NCBI RefSeq assembly: GCF_900104305.1 | Contig: NZ_FNJC01000002.1 | Location: 186,001 to 250,000 of the forward strand | Direction: 5' to 3' | Origin: Filomicrobium insigne | Lineage (GTDB): Bacteria > Pseudomonadota > Alphaproteobacteria > Rhizobiales > Hyphomicrobiaceae | Length of the DNA: 64,000 bases | In this document: piece by piece, positions 26,765 to 35,159 of the stretch | Layout: every line of letters starts with the position of its first letter | How positions within the stretch are numbered: position 1 is the stretch's first letter | Notes under the pieces: generated by a model | What the model was told of the DNA's origin: nothing | What the model saw: the letters and a program-made list of their open reading frames with translations, nothing else | The model's database searches: none | Made by a program: the position numbers and the translations under genes

Positions 26765-27793
26765 ATGGCGCACGGGCGCGGGCGACGCGGAGCCGAATAT
26801 TCTGAGTTCTGGCCTGGGTACGTTGACGTCCTGTCGACGTTGCTCCTCGTCATGACGTTCTTGATGTCCATCTTCATGTTGGCGCAGTTCTTCGCAACAC
26901 AGGAAGTAACGGGCAAGGACACCGCTCTCAAACGCCTCAACCTGCAGATCGCGGAACTGACCAACTTGTTGTCCCTTGAGAAGGGCCGCACCAAACAAGC
27001 CGAGGACGAACTTGCAGCTCTGCAAGCGACCCTTGCCTCATTGCAGGAAGAAAACCAGAAACTGAGCGGCTCTGCGCTATCCGGCGATGAAGCAGCAAAA
27101 CTTGCTCAGGGCAAAATCGTTTCCCTAACCGAGGACCTCGAAAATCAGAAAGATATCTCTTCCGAAGCCCTCGCAAAAATTGATCTTCTTAATCAGCAAA
27201 TTCTCGCGTTGCGCCGACAGATCGCTGCGTTAAACGATGCTCTCGAAGCCAGCGAAGCAAAGGACCGCCAGTCTCAGGACCGCATCAAGGATCTGGGCGA
27301 ACGCTTGAACGCAGCCCTCGCCCGCCAGGTGCAGGAGCTCAAACGCTATCGCTCGGATTTCTTCGGACGCCTACGTGAACTGCTGGCAGGCCGAAAAGAT
27401 ATCCGCGTTGTCGGCGACCGCTTTGTATTCCAATCAGAAGTACTCTTTCCTTCGGGAAGCGCAGACATGTCCGTCGAGGGGTTGGCTGCGATGGACCAGC
27501 TAGCCTCCGCCATCAAGGAACTTGAGCGCCAAATTCCCAGCGAAATCGACTGGGCGCTACAGGTTGACGGTCATACGGACATTCAGCCAATCGCAACCGC
27601 TCAATTCCCCTCGAACTGGGAGCTTTCGACCGCGCGTGCCATTTCAGTGGTGCGCTATCTCGTAAGCCGCGGCGTCTCGCCAAAGCGACTCGTTGCAGCC
27701 GGTTATGGCGAGTTTGCACCCATCGAAACGAGCCAAGACCTCGAATCTATGCGCAAGAATCGCCGCATCGAGTTGAAGCTAACCAATCGCTAA
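26765..27793 (+). CDS. MotB-like protein with OmpA peptidoglycan-binding domain
   Basis: Single N-terminal TM helix (about residues 18-42) beginning EFWPGYVDVLSTLLLVMTF. The Asp in this segment occupies the place of the proton-carrying Asp of MotB. A long coiled coil (about 55-195) follows, then an OmpA-like peptidoglycan-binding domain (about 210-342) with VLFPSGSADMS, VDGHTDIQPI, NWELSTARAISVVRYL and RKNRRIELKL. Translation is coupled to the upstream MotA-like gene. The coiled coil is far longer than in flagellar MotB. The product probably uses proton flow to move something relative to the cell wall. Confidence 0.87.
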   Translation: MAHGRGRRGAEYSEFWPGYVDVLSTLLLVMTFLMSIFMLAQFFATQEVTGKDTALKRLNLQIAELTNLLSLEKGRTKQAEDELAALQATLASLQEENQKLSGSALSGDEAAKLAQGKIVSLTEDLENQKDISSEALAKIDLLNQQILALRRQIAALNDALEASEAKDRQSQDRIKDLGERLNAALARQVQELKRYRSDFFGRLRELLAGRKDIRVVGDRFVFQSEVLFPSGSADMSVEGLAAMDQLASAIKELERQIPSEIDWALQVDGHTDIQPIATAQFPSNWELSTARAISVVRYLVSRGVSPKRLVAAGYGEFAPIETSQDLESMRKNRRIELKLTNR

Positions 27794-28123
27794 ACCTGCG
27801 GTTGCCAGAGGTCTGAGGCTTACCGTGCACCTGCTGTAAGTGCCGTTATATCGGCCTTTCCGCACTGCAACAGATGGGCCGTATACGGTTGCAAGTGGCA
27901 CATTCAGGCCACTAACCACCGTACTTTGCTGCCACACTTAACTAAAAATTTGAACTTTCATTCGCTTTCGTCGCATACCCGGTGTCTGCAACTGCGTTAT
28001 CGTTTTGTCATATTTCGCAAGGAATGGCTGGAAGAGTCGAAAAATTTAGCGGAAAAGACTATCTTATTGTGCAGTGCGCAATGCGAACGGCAATGCTGCA
28101 CACGACACTCGAAGGATACCGCG
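27794..28123. other. Intergenic region upstream of phaZ
   Basis: A 330-base non-coding stretch. A TGC-rich dyad-like element lies at 28069-28101, just before the phaZ ribosome site (GAAGGAT). No terminator for the preceding channel pair is obvious. Confidence 0.4.
28069..28101 (+). promoter_or_regulatory. Candidate regulator-binding element upstream of phaZ
   Basis: GTGCAG (28069-28074) and CTGCAC (28096-28101) are inverted repeats flanking two direct copies of GCAATGC. TGC-rich dyads of this kind are bound by the PHA-responsive repressor PhaR in other alphaproteobacteria. Assignment here is by analogy only. Confidence 0.3.
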
Positions 28124-29470
28124 ATGAACTACCAAGCCTACGAGATTGCGCATGCGATGCTTTCGCCGTGGCGCGCTCTGGCGCAGGGAATGAAGCTGCA
28201 GCTTCAGCTCCCCTACAATCCTTTAGCCTATACACACTTCGGTAAGTCTGCCGCAGCCGCCATTGACGTGTTCGAAAGCGTCACTCGCCGCTACGGTAAG
28301 CCGGAGTGGGCTATCGAAACGACCAGAATTCATGGACTGACGGTACCCGTCGACATCGACGTAGTCCTCTCAAAGCCGTTCTGTAATCTCGTACATTTCC
28401 GTCGGGACCCGTCGGAGGCCGGCAAGCGTTATGATCCGAAGGTGCTGATCGTCGCACCGATGTCTGGACATTATGCGACGCTTCTGCGCGGCACGGTCGA
28501 AGCCATGCTTCCCGAGCATGATGTCTACGTCACCGATTGGATCGATGCCCGCGAAGTCCCTGTTACTGAAGGCAAGTTCGACCTCGACGACTTTATAGAT
28601 TATCTGATCGACTTCATCCACTTCATCGGCCCCAAAACCCACGTCCTTGGCGTTTGCCAGCCTGCCGTTCCAGCTCTTGCCGCTACGGCACTCATGGCCG
28701 CCGATGACGACCCGATCCAGCCGTTGACGCTCACTCTGATGGGCGGCCCGATCGACACGCGCCGCAACCCAACAGTCGTCAACAAGCTCGCGGAAGAAAA
28801 GCCGATCGACTGGTTCGAGCAGAACGTGATTTCATACGTTCCCTTTCCCAATCCAGGCTTCATGCGGCCGGTTTATCCTGGCTTCGTACAGCTCTCCGGC
28901 TTCATGACGATGAATCTGGAGCGGCACACGAAAGCGCACTTCGAGCTGTTCGAGAACCTGGTTAAGGGGGACTGCGACTCCGTCCGCCAGCACAGAACCT
29001 TCTACGAGGAATATCTCTCTGTGATGGACCTCACCGCCGAGTTCTATCTGCAGACTGTGAAAACAGTTTTCCAGGAACACGGCCTACCGAAGGGCACGAT
29101 GAAGCACCGCGGTCGGACTGTCGATTGCAGCGCCATTGAACGCACCGCGCTTCTCACCGTGGAAGGCGAACGCGACGATATCTCGGGGCTCGGACAGACC
29201 GAGGCGGCTCACGATCTGTGCAGTTCGATCCCTCCGGATGAGCGCTACCACTACGTTCAACCGGGCGTCGGCCATTACGGCGTTTTCAACGGCACGCGCT
29301 GGCGAACCGAAATCCAGCCCCGCATTCGCGAGTTCATTCGCACAACCGAATTTAAGCGCCGCACCTCAACGGGTGTCGGATTGCCCTATCGGAGCTTGCA
29401 GGACATCCGTGAAGACGTCATCGAGTGGGATGGAAACGAAGAAGTAGTGACAGAAGCAAAGCAAAGTTGA
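28124..29470 (+). CDS. phaZ: Intracellular polyhydroxyalkanoate depolymerase PhaZ
   Basis: Mobilises stored poly-3-hydroxybutyrate granules. It is an alpha/beta-hydrolase whose nucleophile is Cys rather than Ser, in the motif VLGVCQPAVPAL (Cys178). The surrounding segments APMSGHYATLLRGTVEAMLP and VYVTDWIDAREVP, and the C-terminal GVGHYGVFNGTRWR with the catalytic His, match the TIGR01849 family. The start at 28124 (MNYQAYEIAH) has AAGGAT upstream and gives 448 aa. The upstream open frame to 27926 is unlikely to be coding. It implies the organism makes PHB; no synthase lies in this window. Confidence 0.95.
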   Translation: MNYQAYEIAHAMLSPWRALAQGMKLQLQLPYNPLAYTHFGKSAAAAIDVFESVTRRYGKPEWAIETTRIHGLTVPVDIDVVLSKPFCNLVHFRRDPSEAGKRYDPKVLIVAPMSGHYATLLRGTVEAMLPEHDVYVTDWIDAREVPVTEGKFDLDDFIDYLIDFIHFIGPKTHVLGVCQPAVPALAATALMAADDDPIQPLTLTLMGGPIDTRRNPTVVNKLAEEKPIDWFEQNVISYVPFPNPGFMRPVYPGFVQLSGFMTMNLERHTKAHFELFENLVKGDCDSVRQHRTFYEEYLSVMDLTAEFYLQTVKTVFQEHGLPKGTMKHRGRTVDCSAIERTALLTVEGERDDISGLGQTEAAHDLCSSIPPDERYHYVQPGVGHYGVFNGTRWRTEIQPRIREFIRTTEFKRRTSTGVGLPYRSLQDIREDVIEWDGNEEVVTEAKQS

Positions 29471-29505
29471 CGCGTTCAAGCCCTCTAGGGAACCACAGCG
29501 CTATA

Positions 29506-31326
29506 TCACTCGGCCGCTTCGGCCTCGTGCCCCTCGAACTGTAATGATGCCAGCCGGCTGTAGAGCCCTCCGGCCTCAATAAGATCGCGGTGCCGACCGG
29601 TTTCCACAATGCGCCCCTCGTCAAGAACGAGAATGCGATCAGCCTTCTTTACGGTGGCGAGCCGGTGAGCGATGACGAGCGTGGTGCGGCCCGCCATGAT
29701 GCCTTCCAGTGCACGCTGAATTGCGGACTCGCTTTCCGCATCGAGCGCGCTCGTCGCCTCATCGAGAAGCAGGATCGGGGCATCTTTTAAGAACGCGCGT
29801 GCGAGCGCGATGCGTTGCCGCTGACCACCGGATAACAAAACACCCCGTTCGCCCAGCTGCGCGTCATAACCTCCGGGCAGCGCCTGAATAAATTCATCAG
29901 CCTGGGCAGCGATTGCCGCACGCTTGACCGCCTCCAACGTTGCATCAGGTGTCCCATAACGGATATTCGCTGCGACCGTATCGGCAAACAGAGCAGTGTC
30001 CTGAGGGACCAAAGCCATCCGCTGCCGCAACTCCGTCAGAGAAGCCGTCTTAATATCCACGCCATCGACTTTGATAAGCCCGGACGACGGATCATAAAAT
30101 CTCAGAAGCAGAGAAAAGATCGTTGATTTCCCAGCACCCGACGGCCCCACGAGAGCAACATTTTCACCCGCCGAAATGCTCAAACTGATGTCGCGAAGCG
30201 TGGCATCGGCCCCACCTTCCGCATACGAGAAGTTGACCCCTTCAAAGGCAATGTCACCACGTGCCGGTGTCACAAGCGGAGTAGGCTGCGCCGGTGAATT
30301 TATCTCAGGTTGAACAGCCAGGAGTTCCGTTAAGCGCTCCGCAGCACCCGCAGCCTGACTGATCTCACCCCAAACTTCTGACAATGCCGTCAAAGCCGCG
30401 CCGGCAAAGATCGCATAAAGGACGAACTGTCCCAACGTGCCGCCGCTCAATTCGCCTGAAACAACCTTGCTGGCGCCAAACCACAACACACCAACAACAC
30501 TGACAACGACCAGTAGGATCGCCAGCGCCGTCAGGCCAGCGCGGGCAACGAGCCTTTGGCGCGCGGCTTCGAAAGAGGCCTCGACTTCCTGGGAGTAGCG
30601 CCCGGCGACTTCGGTCTCATGGCCGAAGGCCTGCATCGTTTTGACGGCCCCCAGGTTCTCCGCCGCGTATGCAGACGCGGCAGCGAGACTGTCCTGCGCT
30701 TTACGTGACAGGCGGCGAACAACCCGACCATAGGCCACCAGCGGCACAACAATCGCTGGAATGGCAACAAGTACGAGTAAGGAAAGCTGAAAGCTCGTGA
30801 CCATCATCATGATCAATGCACCGATCAGCATGATGGTGTTTCGAGCTGCCTGACTAAGTGCAGTCCCGGCCGCCGCCTTGATTTGCGTAGTATCGGCCGT
30901 CAACCGGCTCATGACCTCGCCCGAATGAGAACGGTCGAAGAAGGAGGGGCCAAGCTTGGTCAAATGCGCAAAGACATCCGCTCTCAGGTCACTGACGACA
31001 CGTTCACCCAGCCAGTTGACGTAGTAGAAGCGCGCTGAACTGGCGACGGCAAGTACCGCGCCAATAATAATCAGCATCGCAAAATACTGACCAATAAGCG
31101 TGCCATCTGCGCCGCCAAAGCCGTGGTCAATCATCCGCCGAACAGCCAGCGGCACACTCAGCGTCGCCAAAGCGGAAACCACGAGAGCAACACAGGCAAG
31201 GATGAGGAAAAGTTTGTATCGCCGAAGATAGGGTTTCAGACCCAGAAGCGGTTTGAGCGAGCGTCGCCGGGTTGCTTCGCCATCCTGCTCTGTTTGTGTC
31301 TTGGTCACGTCGGCATAGCCTGTCAT
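29506..31326 (-). CDS. ABC transporter, fused permease and ATPase (MsbA-like exporter)
   Basis: Half-transporter that works as a homodimer. Six TM helices lie in the first about 330 residues. The nucleotide-binding domain (about 350-600) has Walker A VGPSGAGKST, Q-loop VPQDTALF, signature LSGGQRQR, Walker B ILLLDEATSALD and switch His in IAHRLAT. At 606 aa and with this TM pattern it belongs to the MsbA-related export group (lipids or drugs). The substrate cannot be told from sequence. It is monocistronic and convergent with phaZ (35 bases between the stops). Confidence 0.92.
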   Translation of the reverse strand: MTGYADVTKTQTEQDGEATRRRSLKPLLGLKPYLRRYKLFLILACVALVVSALATLSVPLAVRRMIDHGFGGADGTLIGQYFAMLIIIGAVLAVASSARFYYVNWLGERVVSDLRADVFAHLTKLGPSFFDRSHSGEVMSRLTADTTQIKAAAGTALSQAARNTIMLIGALIMMMVTSFQLSLLVLVAIPAIVVPLVAYGRVVRRLSRKAQDSLAAASAYAAENLGAVKTMQAFGHETEVAGRYSQEVEASFEAARQRLVARAGLTALAILLVVVSVVGVLWFGASKVVSGELSGGTLGQFVLYAIFAGAALTALSEVWGEISQAAGAAERLTELLAVQPEINSPAQPTPLVTPARGDIAFEGVNFSYAEGGADATLRDISLSISAGENVALVGPSGAGKSTIFSLLLRFYDPSSGLIKVDGVDIKTASLTELRQRMALVPQDTALFADTVAANIRYGTPDATLEAVKRAAIAAQADEFIQALPGGYDAQLGERGVLLSGGQRQRIALARAFLKDAPILLLDEATSALDAESESAIQRALEGIMAGRTTLVIAHRLATVKKADRILVLDEGRIVETGRHRDLIEAGGLYSRLASLQFEGHEAEAAE

Positions 31327-31593
31327 TTTTCGCGCCCGGCGGACGTCTGCAGCCAGAAGCTGCCCCCCAGATACCTAATTACTTATGCAGATATGCCCGA
31401 CCAACTCCCTGATCTCAAGTACCGTGAGCTCCCATGCGCCGCAGGTGACGTCATGTCGCCGTCACAAACGACGACTTGTGCACGGCCGCAATAAGGATTA
31501 TGAAGACCCACGAATTTCCTGAGCAATGCCGATCTATGGCCCTTGCAGCTCCCATTTTGGGATGCCGCGCCTGCGAACATTTGGACTAGACCG

Positions 31594-31818
31594 ATGAACA
31601 AAGATCCCGATTTTCACCCGCATTACCATCAGATCAAAGTCGTCATGACGGATGGCAGCGAGTTCGTCACGTATTCGACCTATGGTGCTGAAGGCGATAC
31701 GCTTGCCCTCGATATCGACCCGTCGACGCACCCAGCCTGGACCGGCGGTGACCAAAAGCTCACGGACCGTGGCGGCCGCCTGTCTCGCTTCAAGAAGAAG
31801 TTCGACGGCCTATTCTAA
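31594..31818 (+). CDS. rpmE: 50S ribosomal protein L31
   Basis: Small large-subunit protein bridging the two ribosomal subunits. The conserved [14 protein letters not shown] near the N-terminus and [13 protein letters not shown] in the middle identify it. The ATG at 31594 gives 74 aa. The zinc-binding cysteines of the C+ form are absent, so this is the zinc-independent type. It is followed by a strong hairpin terminator. Confidence 0.95.
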   Translation: MNKDPDFHPHYHQIKVVMTDGSEFVTYSTYGAEGDTLALDIDPSTHPAWTGGDQKLTDRGGRLSRFKKKFDGLF

Positions 31819-31850
31819 GACTGCGCAAGTCTGAAGACACCACTCAACAA

Positions 31851-31882
31851 AAAGCCCGGCAGCAAAAGCTGCCGGGCTTTTT
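31851..31882. terminator. Bidirectional intrinsic terminator between rpmE and the DUF1465 gene
   Basis: A perfect 13-bp stem AAAGCCCGGCAGC / GCTGCCGGGCTTT (31851-31863 and 31868-31880) with an AAAA loop. T-rich sequence follows on both strands. It lies between convergent genes. Confidence 0.9.
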
Positions 31883-31909
31883 AATTTAATAGCGAGTACG
31901 ACTGGGAAA

Positions 31910-32458
31910 TCAGTTCCCGAAGGCTTGGCGGAGCCGTGACATCTGCTGAATCACCGGATTGGCCGGGATCACATCCTCTTCAGCTTCGGCTTCCGCCGTG
32001 TCCATCGCCATAGCACGGTCCAGCTGGACAATCCGATCGTGCAAAGCAAAGCTCGCTTCGATCAGATTGCGCAGGCCTTCCGGCAAATTCTCATAGCCCT
32101 TTGTGTGCTGAGGGCGACCAACAGCTTGTAACTTCACCCGGCTACGCTTCTTGCGCGCATCTTCCGGAGAAATCTCACCTTCCTTCAGTGCACGGCGGAT
32201 CAGAAGCCATGATGCAAGGTCAAGCAAGCGGGTCGTCAGGCGCATGCTCTCGGTCGCGTAAAGTACCGTGGACGTACCCTTGAGAGCCTTGGCATCAATG
32301 CGTCCAGCGCCGTCGAGATAAGCAGCGGCTTCTTCTACGAGCCTCATACCTTGCCGGAACACTTGGTCGAACTGTTGGGAAGCCTGAAACTTCTCTCCAA
32401 AGAGGACCGTCACGCCGCTGGACTCAGCAGCATCGAACGCATAAGGGCCGTTGCTCAT
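31910..32458 (-). CDS. DUF1465 family protein (RcdA-like protease adaptor)
   Basis: A 182-residue helical protein of the DUF1465 family, the family of Caulobacter RcdA, which helps ClpXP degrade the cell-cycle regulator CtrA. Conserved parts are FGEKFQASQQFDQVFRQGM, YLDG near residue 48, STVLYATESMRLTTRLLDLASWL (about 60-82) and RLRQAFGN at the C-terminus. The start at 32458 (MSNGPYAFD) is preferred; a GTG at 32473 also exists. The family assignment is firm, while an adaptor role in this organism is inferred. Confidence 0.87.
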   Translation of the reverse strand: MSNGPYAFDAAESSGVTVLFGEKFQASQQFDQVFRQGMRLVEEAAAYLDGAGRIDAKALKGTSTVLYATESMRLTTRLLDLASWLLIRRALKEGEISPEDARKKRSRVKLQAVGRPQHTKGYENLPEGLRNLIEASFALHDRIVQLDRAMAMDTAEAEAEEDVIPANPVIQQMSRLRQAFGN

Positions 32459-32576
32459 GACACACTCTGACACAACCAGTTACAAATTGATGACGTCACT
32501 ATAACGCTAAACGTAGTGAGGCCATAGTTAACAACCGCGCCAAAATAGCGGCAGGCTCAAAAAATGTGAGTGGATT

Positions 32577-32606
32577 AAAAAAATGAGCCGCTCGAAGGGC
32601 GGCTCA
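32577..32606 (-). terminator. Intrinsic terminator of the candidate sRNA
   Basis: The 8-bp stem TGAGCCGC (32606-32599) / GCGGCTCA (32591-32584) with a 7-base loop is followed on the minus strand by seven consecutive Ts (32583-32577). The rightward direction has only a short A-run after the stem, so termination is minus-specific. Confidence 0.8.
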
Positions 32607-32669
32607 AAAAGTCAACAGGGAGGCGTCAAACAGAGTGGACAGTACCACTCAATCCAGAAGCACTGGATG
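32577..32669 (-). ncRNA. Candidate small regulatory RNA with exposed CCUCCC
   Basis: About 93 nt, read on the minus strand. Hairpin 1 is ATCCAG-TGCTT-CTGGAT (32668-32652). Hairpin 2 is GAGTGG-TACTGT-CCACTC (32650-32633). An unpaired stretch carries GCCTCCCT (CCTCCC at 32623-32618), and an intrinsic terminator TGAGCCGC/GCGGCTCA is followed by seven Ts (32606-32577). A TATAGT -10 box lies at 32681-32676, right for a start near 32669; the -35 is weak. There is no open reading frame. The anti-Shine-Dalgarno CCUCCC is a feature of several alphaproteobacterial trans-acting sRNAs. Alternatively this could be the 3' end of the DUF1192 transcript. Confidence 0.6.
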
Positions 32670-32825
32670 CGCCAAACTATAGGCACCCCATACCTAACAA
32701 CTGCCTAACGCTGAGTTCGAAATTGATACTATCTGTAATCACTCAATTGAGAGGTCAGTCGTTGCTAACGATTGCTTTACCATATCCTCAATTTTCACCT
32801 ACCCCCCACGATAAGCATACTCCGA

Positions 32826-33008
32826 CTAGCTTTTGAAAATGGCACTCGCCGCCTGTTCGTGCGCCCGCTTAACTTCAAGCTCCGTCCGAACCCTGACGAT
32901 TTCTTCTTCCAGTGCTGTGATCCGCGCCTGAAGTTCATCGATCGAAAGTGCTGTCAGATCTTGTTTGAACGCCTCGACCGGCCGACGTTGTGCTTCATCC
33001 CAATCCAT
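32826..33008 (-). CDS. DUF1192 family small protein
   Basis: A 60-residue protein ending in the family's typical FKS. The sequence FKQDLTALSIDELQARITALEEEIVRVRTEL is a short coiled coil after a variable N-terminus. The start at 33008 has AAGGAGG five bases upstream; upstream in-frame ATGs at 33023 and 33011 are too close to or inside that site. DUF1192 proteins are found throughout Hyphomicrobiales and have no assigned function. It is divergent from the quinone oxidoreductase gene. Confidence 0.85.
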   Translation of the reverse strand: MDWDEAQRRPVEAFKQDLTALSIDELQARITALEEEIVRVRTELEVKRAHEQAASAIFKS

Positions 33009-33141
33009 CATCGCCTCCTTCATAACGCGCGACTTGCTGGCTCATCATGCTGGCATGCCGCAAGGCTTGCCTCAACCATCGCGCTCGGGCATTCCTGCCA
33101 GGAGAATTGAAAAGACCAAATGAACCGCGAAGGACCACAGC

Positions 33142-34140
33142 ATGACCGGCATCCCGCAATCCATGAACTTCATCAACTGCAGCGACAAGGGTGGTCCCGA
33201 GGTTCTGAAGCTAGACTCGATGCCGACACCGGAACCAGGCGCAGGGCAGGTGCTGATCAAGGTTGAGGCGGCAGGCGTCAATCGCCCCGATCTCTTACAA
33301 CGTCAGGGCTTGTATCCTGCCCCCAAGGGTCACAGTGAGACCCTTGGGCTTGAAGCGGCTGGTACGGTGGTGGCCCTTGGCCCGAACACACATCACTTCA
33401 AGCCCGGCGACAAAGTCATGGCGCTGCTCAACGGCGGCGGTTACGCGCAGTATTGCCTTGCCGAGGAGGCGACATGCCTGCCAATACCTGACGGCCTGCC
33501 CATGATCCAAGCCGCCGCCGTCCCAGAAACCTTCTTCACGGTCTGGCACAATGTCTTCGAACGCGGCGGACTGAAGGCCGGCGAATGGTTCATGATCCAC
33601 GGTGGCACATCCGGTATCGGTGTCACGGCCATCCAACTCGCCAAAGCCTTTGGTGCGAAGGTCATCGCCACAGCGGGATCGGATAGCAAATGCCAAGTCT
33701 GCCGCGAGCTCGGCGCGGATGCCGCGGTGAATTACAAAATGGACGACTTCGTCAGTGTCGTGAAAACTGTCACGGACAAACGCGGCGTCGATGTCATCTT
33801 GGACATGGTCGGCGGTGACTACATCGCCAAAAACATCGCCTCACTTGGAGACGATGGACGCCTCGTCAATATTGCCTATCAGAAGGGATCAAAGGCCGAA
33901 GTTGATTTCATGCGGGTCATGCTGAAGCGTCTGACGATTACCGGCTCCACACTTCGGATACGTCCAACTGACGTCAAAAGCCGCATTGCTCGTTCCCTCG
34001 AACAAAACGTGCTCCCGTTATTGGCTGACGGAAGCATCAAGGTCGTCATGGACTCGACCTTCCCTCTCAACGAAGCAAGCAAAGCCCATGCGCGCCTCGA
34101 CCAAGGCGAACACATCGGCAAAGTCGTCCTGACGGTGTAG
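33142..34140 (+). CDS. NAD(P)H-quinone oxidoreductase (zeta-crystallin/PIG3 type)
   Basis: Medium-chain dehydrogenase/reductase without zinc ligands. GroES-like N-terminal domain: VEAAGVNRPDLLQRQGLYP, LGLEAAGTV and FKPGDKVMALL. The nucleotide-binding domain begins IHGGTSGIGVTAIQLAKAFG (about residues 152-171), the NADPH-binding AxxGxxG variant. PETFFTVWHNVF is the family-specific segment. At 332 aa it matches the TIGR02824 (PIG3) subgroup, which reduces quinones using NADPH. It is a single gene with no obvious partner. Confidence 0.92.
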   Translation: MTGIPQSMNFINCSDKGGPEVLKLDSMPTPEPGAGQVLIKVEAAGVNRPDLLQRQGLYPAPKGHSETLGLEAAGTVVALGPNTHHFKPGDKVMALLNGGGYAQYCLAEEATCLPIPDGLPMIQAAAVPETFFTVWHNVFERGGLKAGEWFMIHGGTSGIGVTAIQLAKAFGAKVIATAGSDSKCQVCRELGADAAVNYKMDDFVSVVKTVTDKRGVDVILDMVGGDYIAKNIASLGDDGRLVNIAYQKGSKAEVDFMRVMLKRLTITGSTLRIRPTDVKSRIARSLEQNVLPLLADGSIKVVMDSTFPLNEASKAHARLDQGEHIGKVVLTV

Positions 34141-34194
34141 CGGGCGCTATAAGCTAGGTGGAGGGTCGCAAACGTGGCCCCTCCCAACGGGGGC

Positions 34195-35064
34195 CTACCA
34201 GCGCAACTCAGTCATAGCTGCAATGGGTCGGGCAGCAGGATCGGGAAATAACGTTTCGAGCTGGGCGGCATCCAAAACCGCTCCCCTTTCCATATGCACG
34301 GCACTGGCAACGTAGACCGCTGCGATGTCTGCTGCGACGGCACCGGCGATATCCGTTTTCACGCCATCGCCGATAGCAAGCAAACGGTCCCGCGCGATCG
34401 GATGACCCTTGAGCGCAGCAAGCCGTTCCTCAGCCATACTGTAGATCGGCGCAAATGGCTTTCCGGCATAGGACACGTCTCCGCCGAGTTCCTCATAGGC
34501 GTTCGCCAACGCGCCTGCGCAATAGATGATACGCCCACCCCTTTCGACCCTGACATCGGGATTAGCGCACACCATCGGAAGCGTACGCTGCGCCAGACCA
34601 GAAAGCAGCTCCGCATAGTCAGTCGGAGTTTCACTCGTATCGTCGAACAAGCCGGAGCAAACGACGGCCTCAGCGCTTTCCGCGTCAACCAATTGAACAT
34701 TGAGCCCGCCGTAGAGGCCAAGGTCCCGTTCGGGTCCAAGATGGAAGATCCCTTTTGAACCGAACGCTTCGATCAAGTGTCGTGTCGCGTCGCCCGACGT
34801 AACGATCGCGTCGTAGGCATTGCGTGGAACACCAATCTGATCGAGCTGCGCCTGAACCCCCTCCATCGTCCGTGGGGAATTCGACAACAACAGTACCAGC
34901 CCGCCTTGGTGTCGGAAATTCTGACACGCAGTGACGGCCTCCGCATAGGGCGTAACGCCGTTGTGCATGACACCCCAGATGTCGACGAGCCATGCGTCCG
35001 TTTCAGCAGCAAGGGGCTCGATCGATCTGATTAGAGAGATCGACGCATGAGGGGAGGCTGTCAT
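34195..35064 (-). CDS. HAD-superfamily hydrolase, subfamily IIA (TIGR01459-type)
   Basis: NagD-like phosphatase. Motif I is VDIWGVMHNG (the usual DxDG is replaced by D-I-W-G-V, as in the TIGR01459 group). Motif II is LLLSNSPRTMEG, followed by the cap domain, and motif III/IV is LLAIGDGVKTDIAGAVAADIAAVYV. At 289 aa from 35064 it is normal. A GTG start at 35097 is possible, and neither start has a good ribosome site. The natural substrate is unknown. Confidence 0.87.
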   Translation of the reverse strand: MTASPHASISLIRSIEPLAAETDAWLVDIWGVMHNGVTPYAEAVTACQNFRHQGGLVLLLSNSPRTMEGVQAQLDQIGVPRNAYDAIVTSGDATRHLIEAFGSKGIFHLGPERDLGLYGGLNVQLVDAESAEAVVCSGLFDDTSETPTDYAELLSGLAQRTLPMVCANPDVRVERGGRIIYCAGALANAYEELGGDVSYAGKPFAPIYSMAEERLAALKGHPIARDRLLAIGDGVKTDIAGAVAADIAAVYVASAVHMERGAVLDAAQLETLFPDPAARPIAAMTELRW

Positions 35065-35159
35065 AGAGCTGTTACCGGAGATACTTGGAGAAGACACGTC
35101 GCGCAGAGTGCGGCGACGACAAAAGCCGCCACCGCACTAGCCTGGAACTGCAATAAAGA

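Noticed and set aside
34176..34195. GGCCCC/GGGGCC hairpin between the quinone oxidoreductase and HAD genes
   Set aside because: Only 6 bp, overlaps a stop codon and has no T-tail on either strand, so it is not listed as a terminator.
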